DNA of 64,000 bases from Longimicrobiales bacterium (GCA_029245345.1 JAQWPM010000022.1:1-64000), one strand, 5' to 3'. Shown: positions 43,047 to 52,016, counted from the stretch's first letter. The notes: generated from the letters alone by a model not told the origin. A program made the numbers and translations.

Positions 43047-43444
43047 TTAGGCTCTATCTGTTCACCGCAGGTGTCCTGCTCAGCGCCGAAGCTCTTTGGT
43101 TGGGCCTCTTCGCCGGGAAGCTATTCCGAAAAGAAGTAGGCCACCTCGTTCGGCCCGACTTCAGCCTCGGTCCAGCCGCGGTCTTCTACATGATCTACGT
43201 GGCAGGAATTCTGGTGTTCGCCGTGCTCCCGGGCATCGAAGCACGACAGCTCCACCGCAGCGTCGCGCTCGGTGCGTTCCTCGGGATGGTGGCTTACTCG
43301 ACCTTCGACCTCACCTCGATGGCGGTGTTCAAGGGATTCCCTCTCCGCCTAGCCCTCGTGGACATCGCGTGGGGAGCGTGTGTTACGGCGGCCGTCTCGG
43401 CTGCCGGGTATGGAATCGGCCGTTATCTGGGATTGGGAGACTGA
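43043..43444 (+). CDS. DUF2177 membrane protein
   Basis: 133 residues from a GTG overlapping the previous stop (GTGA). Four hydrophobic helices; conserved parts LYLFTAGVLLSAEALWLGLF, GPAAVFYMIYVAGILVFAVL, GAFLGMVAYSTFDLTSMAVF and ALVDIAWGACVTAAVSAAGY belong to DUF2177. Frequently found in CarH/CFA operons. Molecular role unknown. Confidence 0.85.
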   Translation: MIRLYLFTAGVLLSAEALWLGLFAGKLFRKEVGHLVRPDFSLGPAAVFYMIYVAGILVFAVLPGIEARQLHRSVALGAFLGMVAYSTFDLTSMAVFKGFPLRLALVDIAWGACVTAAVSAAGYGIGRYLGLGD

Positions 43445-43445
43445 C

Positions 43446-43967
43446 ATGCCCACCACCGATACCCTACTCTCGCTCGCGGAGATCTCCGCGGCATTCGCCG
43501 GCTTCGCTGCGCTCGTCAGCGCCCTAAAACGCAGCTCGGACCGCGCCGGCGAGGCAATCCATGATCTCCTCCGCTTGAGGCTGGTCATTTCCAGCGCCGT
43601 CGCTGGAGTTGTCGCCGCCCTGCTTCCGGTGGGGCTGGCTGGTTTCGGGATCGACGGTTCGCTGCTCTGGAGGCTCGCCGCTGGCGCCTTCCTCGTTTTC
43701 GACAACGGCGTCATCATCTCATTTGCGCGCGCATACAGTCCGGTAAGAAGGGTCATCAAGCCAGACCAACTCGCAATGTCGATCGTATCGATACTCGAAT
43801 TGGTCGAGCAATCGTGCCTCATCGTGGTTGTGGTGGGCCTGTCGATCGACAATGCGCCGGCTTTGTACGTTACAGCGTTGATCGCCAACATCAGCCAAGC
43901 TGGCTTCATCTTCGTGCGGTTCGTGGGCTCCACGTTCAGCCATGAGCATGAGCTCGCCGGCCACTAG
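43446..43967 (+). CDS. Four-helix membrane protein of unknown family
   Basis: 173 residues starting one base after the DUF2177 stop. Helices at roughly residues 5-25 (LAEISAAFAGFAALVSAL), 45-65 (ISSAVAGVVAALLPVGLAGF), 105-125 and 130-155. No family recognised. Similar small proteins with an AAFAGFAALVSAL opening are scattered in environmental genomes. Overlaps tspO by 26 bases, so co-translation is likely. Confidence 0.7.
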   Translation: MPTTDTLLSLAEISAAFAGFAALVSALKRSSDRAGEAIHDLLRLRLVISSAVAGVVAALLPVGLAGFGIDGSLLWRLAAGAFLVFDNGVIISFARAYSPVRRVIKPDQLAMSIVSILELVEQSCLIVVVVGLSIDNAPALYVTALIANISQAGFIFVRFVGSTFSHEHELAGH

Positions 43968-44757
43968 CGTGAGCGTGGGACGCAGATCGGGGCTCGGGCC
44001 GAGGGGAGATCTCCTACGGCAAATCGCAGGCGTACTGACCTTCGCCGTGGTGCTTTGGCTGAACAGCTTTGCCGGGGCCGGAGGCCTGAGCGGAGAGTCC
44101 ATCGGTGTGATCGCCAACCGGTATAGCTCCGATTTTCTGCCGGCCGACTACGTCTTCGGTATCTGGGGGCTCATTTATCTCGGCCTCTTCGCCTTCACAG
44201 TATTCCAGGCGCTTCCCAGGCAACGCACGAATCCGCTGCTTCGTCGCCTCGGCTGGCTTTGGCCGGCAAACGGACTTCTCAACATCGCGTGGATCGTGAC
44301 CTTCTCCTTCAGTCGATTCGGCGCGGCCATGATCGTCATGCTGATCCTGCTCAGCTCACTGGTTGCGATCCACGTCAGGGTCGGAATTGAGGATGACCTG
44401 GGGTGGAAAGAGCGCGCCTTCATCGCAGCTTTCTTCGCGATCTATCTCGCCTGGGTCTCCGTGGCGTTCGTAGCCAACAGCTTCCAATACCTGACATATC
44501 TCGACCTGGACGTCAGCCTCGGAAACGGTCCGGTGTGGTCGGCGGCCATGATGCTGGCCACTACGGCGTTGGCCGCATTCATGGCTTGGCGAAGACGGGT
44601 ATGGCTTTACCCCATAGTCGTCGCGTGGGCGCTCTCCGGGATCGCCGTGCGCTTCGCAGAGACTGGGATGCTTGCCGGGACCGCATGGGCCATGGTCATT
44701 ATCGGACTCGGGTCCCTCGCCATCAGTCGGCGCAAAAGGAACCGAGCGTGGGCCTGA
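43942..44757 (+). CDS. tspO: TspO/MBR-family tryptophan-rich sensory protein
   Basis: 271 residues, somewhat longer than the usual 160 because of extra N-terminal and C-terminal helices. Conserved elements are YVFGIWGLIYLGLFAFTVFQ, WLWPANGLLNIAWIVTFSF and AIYLAWVSVAFVANSFQYL. TspO binds porphyrins and modulates oxygen- and light-dependent gene expression in phototrophs, which agrees with location behind a B12 photoreceptor. The start may be as late as the second ATG (43948). Confidence 0.8.
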   Translation: MSMSSPATSVSVGRRSGLGPRGDLLRQIAGVLTFAVVLWLNSFAGAGGLSGESIGVIANRYSSDFLPADYVFGIWGLIYLGLFAFTVFQALPRQRTNPLLRRLGWLWPANGLLNIAWIVTFSFSRFGAAMIVMLILLSSLVAIHVRVGIEDDLGWKERAFIAAFFAIYLAWVSVAFVANSFQYLTYLDLDVSLGNGPVWSAAMMLATTALAAFMAWRRRVWLYPIVVAWALSGIAVRFAETGMLAGTAWAMVIIGLGSLAISRRKRNRAWA

Positions 44758-45218
44758 GGCATCATCGACTCGAACGCGCGCAGGTTGTCGCCGGTGAATT
44801 GGCGGACGTCTTCGCGTTCTTCAGGGACCCGAGTAATCTCGAGGCGATCACACCCCCTTGGCTTCGCTTCGAGGTCCGGTCATCTACTTCGGCTAGGGTG
44901 CGACAGGGTACAAAAATCACGTACGGTCTCAGATGGCAGATCTTTCCGCTGACTTGGAAGTCTCGGATCGCGGAATACGAAGAGGGCAGGTTGTTCGCCG
45001 ATGAGATGCTGAGTGGACCCTATGAGCGATGGTATCATCGGCATCTCTTCTCTGAGGTCAGCGGGGGCGTGAAAGTCACCGACATCGTAGAGTACAGGCT
45101 CCCCTTTGGTCCGCTCGGCCGGCTCGTCCATTTCGCGATGGTTCGCGGGCAACTGGAGGCCATCTTCGATTATCGACGCGATGCGATCGCTCGGCTCTTC
45201 ACTCCCCTGGATTCATAA
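44748..45218 (+). CDS. SRPBCC/polyketide-cyclase-like protein
   Basis: 156 residues from a GTG overlapping the tspO end by ten bases. Motifs: LERAQVVAGELADVFAFFRD, PSNLEAITPPWLRFEV, GTKITYGLRWQIFPLTWKSR, YERWYHRHLFSEVSGGVKVT and DIVEYRLPFGPLGRLVHF. These are typical of the coenzyme-Q-binding/START-like subfamily that ends many CFA operons. It probably binds lipid intermediates. Last gene of the operon, followed by an IS30 remnant. Confidence 0.85.
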   Translation: MGLRHHRLERAQVVAGELADVFAFFRDPSNLEAITPPWLRFEVRSSTSARVRQGTKITYGLRWQIFPLTWKSRIAEYEEGRLFADEMLSGPYERWYHRHLFSEVSGGVKVTDIVEYRLPFGPLGRLVHFAMVRGQLEAIFDYRRDAIARLFTPLDS

Positions 45219-45282
45219 ACTAAGTGCGACAGATGGTGCGACCGGCCGACTGAACTAGGAGTGACTCACGAGGACCTGCCAC

Positions 45283-45522
45283 CAGCTCACCTCTGTAGAG
45301 CGACATGCGCTCTCGACCCTGAAGAGGCAATGACCCGGGCCAACGGCGATCGCTCGGGCCTTGGCCCGGCATCGCGGCACGGTCTATCGAGAGATCAAGC
45401 GCAATCAGGCGCCACCGTGCTCGGTACCGCACAAGCGCTATCTGCTCACGCTCGTCGACCGTAAGACAAGCTTCACCATCATCGGCAAACTCACCGCTCG
45501 AACCGTCGAGGCTACGCACTGG
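45283..45522 (+). mobile_element. IS30-family transposase remnant
   Basis: The start reads QLTSVERHALSTLKRQ-stop-PGPTAIARALARHRGTVYRE with IKRN, the N-terminal helix-turn-helix of IS30 transposases (AIAR.LGRHRSTI.REI.RN) with one TGA. The sequence then jumps to KRYLLTLVDRKTSFTIIGKL with TARTVEATHW, the first strand of the catalytic core (YLLTLVERKT). The section between them and the C-terminal half are gone. No inverted repeats recognised. Confidence 0.75.
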
Positions 45523-45818
45523 GGAAATTCGCTCTCACGGAGAACGCGGCTGCCCGGGTCCTCGCACCAGCCATGCTGGCTTGGTCGGTCGGCTTACTCC
45601 AGGCGGTCATTCGGATCGTCCAGCACGGGCTGGGCCAAGGGTCGAGCTTTGGCCATTCAGTGAGAGGCGCCATCTAACGACTCAGTGCCTTGCCCGGGGC
45701 TCACTGGCTGCCACGCATCCCTGCACGGACTGGCACTCGCAAGACCCTTTTACACGGGTGGACTGCGGGCTAGAGTTGGGAGATCCATTCAGCCTGCTGC
45801 GCGAACCCGGAGCCTCTC

Positions 45819-46382
45819 TTGGCCACCGAAATCATACTCTCCGAGGCTTCGTTCAATCGAAGTGTCAGAACCTACTGGCTCCTCTCGGGCACGATCTTCT
45901 GCGTGATCACTGTCGTAGGAATCTTGCTGCTCCCCTTCTGGCTGCTGCTGGGCCACTTCTTCGCCGAGCGTTATCTCCAGCACATGAGTTGCGTTCTAAC
46001 GGATCGGTCGCTGAAGGTGAGCAAGGGACTTCTGGTACGGCAGGAGAAGACTGTCCCTCTGGACAAGATTACCGACCTCGCGCTGACCGAGGGTCCGATC
46101 ATGCGGTATCTCGACCTCCAGGCCGTGAAGGTGGAGACCGCCGGAGGCTCGGCTCCGGGTTCGTTTATCACGCTAGTCGGGATAGTCGGAGCTCGCGACT
46201 TCCGGGACAAAGTCCTTCAGCAACGCGACGTCGTGGCCAGGGGCGGTTCTGCGTCGCCTGTTCAAGAGGCGGCACCCGCTCAGGTTTCTCGCGACCCTCT
46301 TCTCGTCGAAATTCGTGACGCCCTACTGAGGATTGAAGAACGACTGCCCGGCTCTGCGCCGTCAGGCGACTCGAGTGGTTAG
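45819..46382 (+). CDS. Bacterial PH-domain (bPH2, YdbS-like) membrane protein
   Basis: 187 residues, TTG start with GGAG upstream. Hydrophobic segment SGTIFCVITVVGILLLPFWL, then a PH-like domain: CVLTDRSLKVSKGLLVRQEK, TVPLDKITDLALTEGPIMRY, AVKVETAGGSAPGSFITLVG and GARDFRDKVLQQRD. The C-terminus is a low-complexity linker and a helix (DPLLVEIRDALLRIEERL). Such proteins lie in the cytoplasmic membrane; function unknown. Lies between two transposase remnants. Confidence 0.8.
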   Translation: MATEIILSEASFNRSVRTYWLLSGTIFCVITVVGILLLPFWLLLGHFFAERYLQHMSCVLTDRSLKVSKGLLVRQEKTVPLDKITDLALTEGPIMRYLDLQAVKVETAGGSAPGSFITLVGIVGARDFRDKVLQQRDVVARGGSASPVQEAAPAQVSRDPLLVEIRDALLRIEERLPGSAPSGDSSG

Positions 46383-46896
46383 CTCCGAAAGGTCCTTCGG
46401 GCCACCTTGATCGCCATGCACTCCCGCGTGTGTTCATCGATCACCGTAAGCAGTTTGAGCGGCCGACCGTCATGTGTCCGAGTGCTCACGAAGTCATACG
46501 ACCATACGTGCTGAGCATACAGCGGTCGAAGTCCGATACACGATCCGTCATTGAGCCACAAACGGCCCCGCTTCGGCTGACGGACATGCACCACACACCG
46601 GCGTCTGCGTTCGGGGCTTAGAAGTTTCCCTTGGCTGCTTCCTCCGGGGTCAACTTGTCCAGCGTTAGGTTCGCCACCGCTCGCTTCAGCTGCGCGTTCT
46701 CTCGCTGCAGATCCTTGAACTCGCGTGCCGGGTCCACCTTCATCCCCCCGAACTCCTTCCTCCACCGGTCGTACGTCTGCTCGCTGACCCCGAGCTCCCG
46801 GCTCACCTCACCCACCGTCTCGCCGTTCGCCAGACCGACCTCGGCCTCCCGCAATGCCGTGATGATCTGCTCCGGCGTGTGCCTTCTCCTGCTCAT
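46379..46896 (-). mobile_element. IS3-family element remnant: OrfA intact, OrfB deleted
   Basis: OrfA (46618-46896) is complete: RRRHTPEQIITALREAEVGL, VSEQTYDRWRKEFGGMK, LQRENAQLKRAVANLTLDKL, 92 residues. OrfB keeps its first residues (LLSPERRRRCVVHVR) fused to a mid-protein part (PKRGRLWLNDGSCIGLRPLY, HVWSYDFVSTRTHDGRPLKL, LTVIDEHTRECMAIKVARR) and ends there. About 75 residues before the first catalytic Asp and most of the core after it are lost, so it cannot transpose by itself. Confidence 0.85.
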
Positions 46897-47033
46897 CGCT
46901 GACCTCTTCTCTGAAGCTGCGACCAGCCTCGGATCCGAACATCCGCGCTGGTCTCGTTTCAGGGGGTCACGCCAGTGCCTCCTTACCGCTTAGCTGCTGT
47001 TGTGCTTCATACTTGATATCACAGAGCCAGCTC

Positions 47034-47759
47034 TCAGGAAGCCAGCTCCTGTTGAACCAAAGCATATAGACCGTCGATTAGCCTCGACACTTCTCGATTG
47101 CGGGCCAAAACTCTAGCCACCATCTCGCGGCGCTCAATGAGGAGGTTCCGGAAGACGTCGTCCTCCACCAGTGCGTCGAGGGACGGACGAGACAGAGTCC
47201 GAGCACCACCGGTTCCGATCCCTTCGAACGTGAGTTCACCCGGACGGAATTGTACCAGCTCACCCAGAGACACCGCGTCCAACGGAACCCGACGTGAGAG
47301 ATAGGGGGCGAACCGGTCCGCGACGAACTCCCGAGTCGTCTGCTCAGTCAACGTGTTCTTGTCCAGTGCCTGCGCGTAGGTCAGAAGGCCCGCTCGGATG
47401 GCGTCGGACCGCAGCAACTGCAGTCTCCCCGAGGAAACCAAGTCGTCAAACACGGAACGAACCGGCGTAAACTGGCGCGTGGTGCGAGCTCGGCCCAGTG
47501 TAGCTCTCGTAGAGTCTATCGGCGGCGGCGGGGCGCCATCAGAGCTTCTGATGATGCGCTCAAGCCCCCATTCGAGTTCTTCTCGGGCCGCCAGGTCTGA
47601 GTCCAACTCAAGGCGGCTGGCCTCAAGTTCGACGACTAACCCAACCAGGTACTCTCGCTCTAGACGGAGTTCACCCCGCTCCTGCCACCATGCGTCAACG
47701 GCAAACGCGAGGAGGATACTCAGCGAGATGACCGCGCTCTCGGCGAGCAGTCGGCTCAA
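47034..47759 (-). CDS. DUF6090-like single-pass membrane protein (cassette)
   Basis: 241 residues, TTG start. N-terminal helix AVISLSILLAFAVDAWWQ, then ERGELRLEREYLVGLVVELE and further amphipathic helices; the mid-protein SVFDDLVSSGRLQLLRSDAI is the LxxSGRL signature seen in the other two members of this window. It begins about 40 bases after the GTTAGGA end of the attC-like site at 47802-47918, the position of an integron cassette gene. Function unknown; a membrane-anchored coiled-coil protein is inferred. Confidence 0.75.
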   Translation of the reverse strand: MSRLLAESAVISLSILLAFAVDAWWQERGELRLEREYLVGLVVELEASRLELDSDLAAREELEWGLERIIRSSDGAPPPPIDSTRATLGRARTTRQFTPVRSVFDDLVSSGRLQLLRSDAIRAGLLTYAQALDKNTLTEQTTREFVADRFAPYLSRRVPLDAVSLGELVQFRPGELTFEGIGTGGARTLSRPSLDALVEDDVFRNLLIERREMVARVLARNREVSRLIDGLYALVQQELAS

Positions 47760-47801
47760 CTGCGGCTTATTGGCAAACGTTCCTTCCTTACCTCAGAGGC
47801 T

Positions 47802-47918
47802 TCCTAACGTCTGGCAATTCTGCTGCACGGCCATCCTGCAAACAAGGGTTAGGAGCCGATAGGCGAGTGGCCCGTTATCGACTAGGTAACCCGTGTCAGT
47901 AGCAATCGCTTGTCAAGA
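47802..47918 (-). repeat. attC-like site A
   Basis: Minus-strand reading: degenerate outer box TCTTGAC, AAGCGATTGCTACTGACACG, a 60-base centre, then GGCCGTGCAGCAGAATTGCC and outer box GTTAGGA. The arms CCGTGCAGCAGAAT and ATTGCTACTGACACGG are complementary with two bulges. 117 bases, typical attC size. Confidence 0.75.
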
Positions 47919-48057
47919 AAGTCTCGGGATCGAGCCTCCGGGTCATCTCTCGCTCAGCGCCTTCGCGACGGCATAGCCGGTCAAAGCAACGACGCCCATG
48001 AGCCAACATTTCGGTCCACAATTCGTTAGATGAGCCTCCACTCCCTTCAAACGGGAG

Positions 48058-48201
48058 ATGGCATTGGTAGCCGTATTGCCCGCAGTCGTACTCCTAGTCG
48101 TCGTGATAGCCCGCCACGTGAACAGGACGCAATCGCAGCACGACATCGAGGAGTACGGCCCTGAACGCTCCGTTACTCTGGAGCGGCTTTTCTTGGCCTA
48201 G
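48058..48201 (+). CDS. Possible 47-residue single-helix membrane peptide
   Basis: ATG directly after GGGAG encodes MALVAVLPAVVLLVVVIARH, a convincing transmembrane helix, then a polar tail (NRTQSQHDIEEYGPERS). The reverse strand also has a 67-codon frame ending in a hydrophobic stretch (GVVALTGYAVAKAL). Both cannot be judged from sequence alone; the plus-strand frame has the better helix. Confidence 0.35.
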   Translation: MALVAVLPAVVLLVVVIARHVNRTQSQHDIEEYGPERSVTLERLFLA

Positions 48202-48266
48202 CCCTGCCCTCGGTGCTACGACTTCCGGATGGAATTGATCTCAATCAGTCCCAACGCGAGCTCGAT

Positions 48267-50858
48267 TCAGTCTCGCGCTGAACGCGCCTCCGTGATCAAC
48301 GAAGTGACGCGATCCAGAAGAGTTTCACGAACGAAAGGCTTTTCTATGACCAATCCCGGCTTCTCCAGAAATTGTGCGCTCATTGTCGGATCTTGCACGA
48401 AGCCTGACATGAAGAGAACAGGGATGTGCGGTGCGGCTTCCCCGATAACGGAAGCCAGTTCCCATCCGTCCATCCCAGGCATGACGACATCCGTCAGAAG
48501 CAGGTCGACTTCGTAATTCAGTGATCGAAAGATCTCGACGGCCGCATCAGCACTTCCCGCCGCATGCACCTCGTAACCGCTCCGCGTGAGCATGGACGAA
48601 ACGGACTTCAGTACCATCGCGGTGTCGTCGACGACCACGATCACGGCAGGGGAATCCGGATTGGGTGCAAGACGACCTGGAGTATCACTTACGAGTCCGC
48701 CGGCGGACTCGGGCACCCTTGCAATAACCGTCGTCCCACGACCCACCTCACTGGTGATGTCTACGGTCCCCCCGGCCTGTTGCAACAGCGTATAAACCGA
48801 TGAGAGGCCAAGCCCTGTTCCCTCTCCAAGTGGCTTCGTCGTAAAGAACGGATCGAACACCTGCTTGAGATTTTCCGAATCTATTCCGACACCCTCATCC
48901 GTAACGCGCACGACAACTTCTGTACGAGAAGGGTCGACCTCAGACGGCTCCACCCCACAGAAGATGTTGATCTCGCCTCGTTCCTCCATTGCATCACGTG
49001 CATTGAGAATGAGGTTGACCAGCGCCTGCGCGAACTCCCTCGGGTCTAGGTCCGCATAGCACGGTTCGGCGCTGAGGTCGAGCACGATCTGGATATGACT
49101 CGGAAGTCCGGATCGCATCATATCCGTCGTATTTCGAACAACCTGAACCACATCGGACCTTGAGACATCTCCGGCACTCGGGCGGCTAAAGCGCAAGAGC
49201 CTACGTGTTACAGATCTAGCCCCGTCAGCCGCATCCAGTATCAGCTTCACCTGTGCCTGGTGAGGGCTACCTGGCTCAAAGGACTCCTTCAAAATTTCCG
49301 CATTACCGAGCACAGTCATCAGGACGTTGTTGAAGTCGTGGGCGATACCGCCCGCCAAATGACCGATTGCCTCCATTTTTTGCGACTGCCTCAGGGCTTC
49401 TTCGGCACGCCTCCATCCCGTTACGTCCATCAACACGGAATGCATGCACGGCCCTTCGCCATCGACGGGCATGATCACCCCGGACATGCGGAGCTGCACC
49501 TGAACCCCGTCAGGCCGGCTCATTTCGAGATCACGGGGTCGTACCCTTCCCGTGAGCTCAATCTCCTTTAGAACCTCAGCGCGCTCACTAGCATCGTGGT
49601 AGAAATCTTCGACATCCAGAACATCGGCATCGCCCAGATGGAAAAGTGAGCGCGTATATTCGTTCGCGTAGACAAGCTTCCCGTCCAAGCTGGTAACGGC
49701 GACTCCAAACTCGACGCTTGCCAGGATCTGCTCAAAACGCTCACGACCTCGCACCTCCACGAGTCGAGCCACGTCCTTCGCCTGGACCATCCCACCAAGA
49801 ACCTTCATTAGTGGGGCTAACTCTGAGGGAATGTTCCTCTTTTCCTGGAGCTCGGCCCAGTCGCCGACATCCGCCTCAACCAGACGGACCTCCCGCTCAA
49901 GCATCTGGGTCAAGCGCCGATAGCCCATCGCGGTCGCCACAACCACAATAAGAACGATTAGGAGGCTCAGAAAGAAGGCCACGTAGCCTCGCTCGGCGAG
50001 AGCACCAAATGCCTGATATTGTGTGATGCCCGTGTAGACGCTCCACCCAGTGGGAGTGCTTACTTGACCCCAGTAACGTTGGGTGCCCGTCAGGTCTGGT
50101 CCTGCAGTAACAGACCTTCCCGGTTGGATCTCAACCGTTCCCCGTCTATTCTGGACTGGGACATGTGAACCAATGCGTTCACGGTCCTGCGAGCGAAAGA
50201 CAACGACGCTGTTCGGGGACGCCACGGTCACAAGGGAAAGGTACTCGGCTTCCGGGAGTAGACGCTCAGACACAGCGTCAAGGTTCAGCCAGACCTGCAA
50301 GGTCAGGCCTTCGCGTGTCACAGTTTCGAGCAAGGGCACGGCGACAGGCAGCAACCAAGAGCCACCCGTGACCAGCTGCGATACGGGGCCCGTTTGCAGT
50401 CTGCCTTCCACTGGTGTCGGCCCCATCTGACTCAGCGGCGTGACCCGCGCCGGCAAGCTCCCGGCAGGGTAATCGCACAGAACGTCACCTTGCGAATCCA
50501 CGACAGCGAGTCCGCTCGCATAAGCATACTTCAACTGGATCTGCTCAAGGTCAGTCGAGCACGATTCCAGATCGGAGCCACTGAGATAGTACGTGGACAA
50601 GGCGAATGCGTCGGCACTCAACTGTTCCGCGAGAACTTCAAAGAAGTTAGTGACCGTAACAGAGACAGCGTCGGTGATTCCGAGTGCGCTGCGTCGAGCG
50701 GCCTCCAGCGTCGAATAATATTGGTCGAAGCCGGCTACACCGAGCAATAAGAGCGGAGGAAATGCCACAGCAAGCGCGAGCAATCGGAGACGATTTGCGA
50801 TCGAGCCAGATATGGGTGCAGCCATAATGGACTCCAGCATTTGAACTCTCTTCTTCAC
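48267..50858 (-). CDS. Hybrid sensor histidine kinase/response regulator (cassette-borne)
   Basis: 863 residues. Two membrane helices (LLALAVAFPPLLLLGVAGF near 25-45 and AFFLSLLIVLIVVVATAMGY near 300) bracket a Cache-like periplasmic sensor. A PAS domain follows (RFEQILASVEFGVAVTSLDG), then HisKA with phospho-acceptor His507 in GGIAHDFNNVL, HATPase_c with NLILNARDAM, DEGVGIDSENLKQVFDPFFT and GTGLGLSSVY, and a receiver domain with VVVDDTAMVLKS and Asp790 in LLTDVVMPGMDG. No output domain, so phosphate must pass to another protein. It stands alone between attC-like sites A and B, unusually long for an integron cassette. Confidence 0.9.
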   Translation of the reverse strand: MKKRVQMLESIMAAPISGSIANRLRLLALAVAFPPLLLLGVAGFDQYYSTLEAARRSALGITDAVSVTVTNFFEVLAEQLSADAFALSTYYLSGSDLESCSTDLEQIQLKYAYASGLAVVDSQGDVLCDYPAGSLPARVTPLSQMGPTPVEGRLQTGPVSQLVTGGSWLLPVAVPLLETVTREGLTLQVWLNLDAVSERLLPEAEYLSLVTVASPNSVVVFRSQDRERIGSHVPVQNRRGTVEIQPGRSVTAGPDLTGTQRYWGQVSTPTGWSVYTGITQYQAFGALAERGYVAFFLSLLIVLIVVVATAMGYRRLTQMLEREVRLVEADVGDWAELQEKRNIPSELAPLMKVLGGMVQAKDVARLVEVRGRERFEQILASVEFGVAVTSLDGKLVYANEYTRSLFHLGDADVLDVEDFYHDASERAEVLKEIELTGRVRPRDLEMSRPDGVQVQLRMSGVIMPVDGEGPCMHSVLMDVTGWRRAEEALRQSQKMEAIGHLAGGIAHDFNNVLMTVLGNAEILKESFEPGSPHQAQVKLILDAADGARSVTRRLLRFSRPSAGDVSRSDVVQVVRNTTDMMRSGLPSHIQIVLDLSAEPCYADLDPREFAQALVNLILNARDAMEERGEINIFCGVEPSEVDPSRTEVVVRVTDEGVGIDSENLKQVFDPFFTTKPLGEGTGLGLSSVYTLLQQAGGTVDITSEVGRGTTVIARVPESAGGLVSDTPGRLAPNPDSPAVIVVVDDTAMVLKSVSSMLTRSGYEVHAAGSADAAVEIFRSLNYEVDLLLTDVVMPGMDGWELASVIGEAAPHIPVLFMSGFVQDPTMSAQFLEKPGLVIEKPFVRETLLDRVTSLITEARSARD

Positions 50859-51120
50859 CGTCGAGGCGAGTCAACTGGAATAATAGCAGTAACGCTCGAC
50901 TCCTGGGGCGCAGTTTCCGGCTCCAGAACATCTGTACCTTCGCACGCCATGGTCCGACAGGCGCACACCATGAGCGTCAAATGCTGGACGTACAAGGCAG
51001 GGTGATTCGGCTCATGTGGGGACTCAAGAGTCGGAAACCCTAGAGTGACGACACATGTCTGTCCGAATATTTTCGTCGCCGTCAGACCCGCTTCGGCACT
51101 TGAGTGTCACCCGGCCGGGA

Positions 51121-51152
51121 GGCCCGTGTCGGTAGCAACCGCTTGTTCGGCT
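51121..51152 (-). repeat. attC-like site B (left arm only)
   Basis: Minus strand: GCCGAAC outer box followed by AAGCGGTTGCTACCGACACG, the same left arm as sites A, D and F. The complementary right arm and GTTRRRY box were not found in the following 280 bases, so the site seems truncated. It lies ten bases after the stop of the gene at 51163-51876. Confidence 0.6.
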
Positions 51153-51162
51153 TCCAGCGGTC

Positions 51163-51876
51163 CTAGTCAATCGTTCTCAGTAGAGACTCCTCAGCGAGCT
51201 CGAACAATCGGTGGACGTCAGCAAGTGTGGTGCGTGGATCGTTGTTGAAGTTCATGAGTCGATGGTCCACGACCCGGTCAGGCCACTCCGCCGCGATCAC
51301 GCGCCGCACAGCCTGCATCGCCGGCTGGCGGTGTTGGTAGCGTCCCATCGCTCCAGCAGTAGCCCGAGCGAGTGCGCAATAAAGGCTGATAAGAGATGTA
51401 TCGTTCTCACAATTTCGGTCATCCTCACGATCCCAACGCGCTTCTTCGTTCAGCAAGTCACGGGCTGTATGGAAAATGTCGAGATCGGTCTGCGAGGGAG
51501 GCGCCTCGATGCCTTCGTCCCAAGCGAGTCGCAGGCCTTGGTCGGAGACTGAGAGCTCGCCAAGCACATGCCAAAGGCCGGTCCGGACGATAAGCCGGGG
51601 GCCTGACGAGTATTGGTAGGTGGCGATCTCAACGGGAGTCGATCCAGTCGCACCCTCCACGGTTCCCACCCAGAGTGCGTCGCTAGCATCCGCAGGTCGC
51701 GACAGTTCGATCCGGCGTGTCACGGTCGAGAATTTACAGCTGCCGACGAACGATCCGGTGTCCCCTGCCGACAGGCTACAGGAGACAGATTGACTCGAGC
51801 CAGATGCCGGAAAGACACACAACATCGGCAGTACTAGGGCGCCCCTCGCCACCCAATGCGTGAAGTCTCTCCTCAT
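51163..51876 (-). CDS. Secreted protein of unknown function (cassette)
   Basis: 237 residues from the ATG at 51876, giving a signal peptide (THWVARGALVLPMLCVFPAS, cleavage near GSSQS). Four to six cysteines could pair after export (VSCSLSAG, SCKFSTVTRR, DRNCENDTSLISLYCALA). The beta-rich first half (ALWVGTVEGATGSTPVEIAT, PRLIVRTGLWHVLGELSVSD) and helical second half (MQAVRRVIAAEWPDRVVDHR) match no family I know. Flanked by attC-like sites B and C, with the stop ten bases from B. Confidence 0.65.
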   Translation of the reverse strand: MRRDFTHWVARGALVLPMLCVFPASGSSQSVSCSLSAGDTGSFVGSCKFSTVTRRIELSRPADASDALWVGTVEGATGSTPVEIATYQYSSGPRLIVRTGLWHVLGELSVSDQGLRLAWDEGIEAPPSQTDLDIFHTARDLLNEEARWDREDDRNCENDTSLISLYCALARATAGAMGRYQHRQPAMQAVRRVIAAEWPDRVVDHRLMNFNNDPRTTLADVHRLFELAEESLLRTID

Positions 51877-51899
51877 AGTGCAACGTGTCCTCCGCTGGA

Positions 51900-51999
51900 T
51901 GCCTGATGTCTCGTGGTTTGTGCTGCACGGCCAGCCCGTCCACAAGCGCGTAGCGGTGCCTACCCCTTCTCCAGGGGCGGCCCCACTCGCTTGTTGAGC
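51900..51999 (-). repeat. attC-like site C
   Basis: Minus strand: outer box GCTCAAC, AAGCGAG, a divergent centre, then GGCCGTGCAGCACAAACC and ATCAGGC as degenerate right outer box. The right arm matches sites A and D; the left arm is less well conserved. 100 bases. Confidence 0.6.
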
Positions 52000-52016
52000 G
52001 GAGTCTCGCTCGTGGG

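Noticed and set aside
45331-45336. TGA inside the IS30 transposase start considered as a second selenocysteine
   Set aside because: No Cys or redox motif at that place in IS30, no stem-loop evident, and the element is deleted further on.
45670-45790. ATCTAAC box and following sequence considered as a tenth attC-like site
   Set aside because: A possible right box (GTTAGAT on the minus strand) is present, but the arms CCGTGCAGCAG and GGTTGC are not convincing and no matching left box was found.
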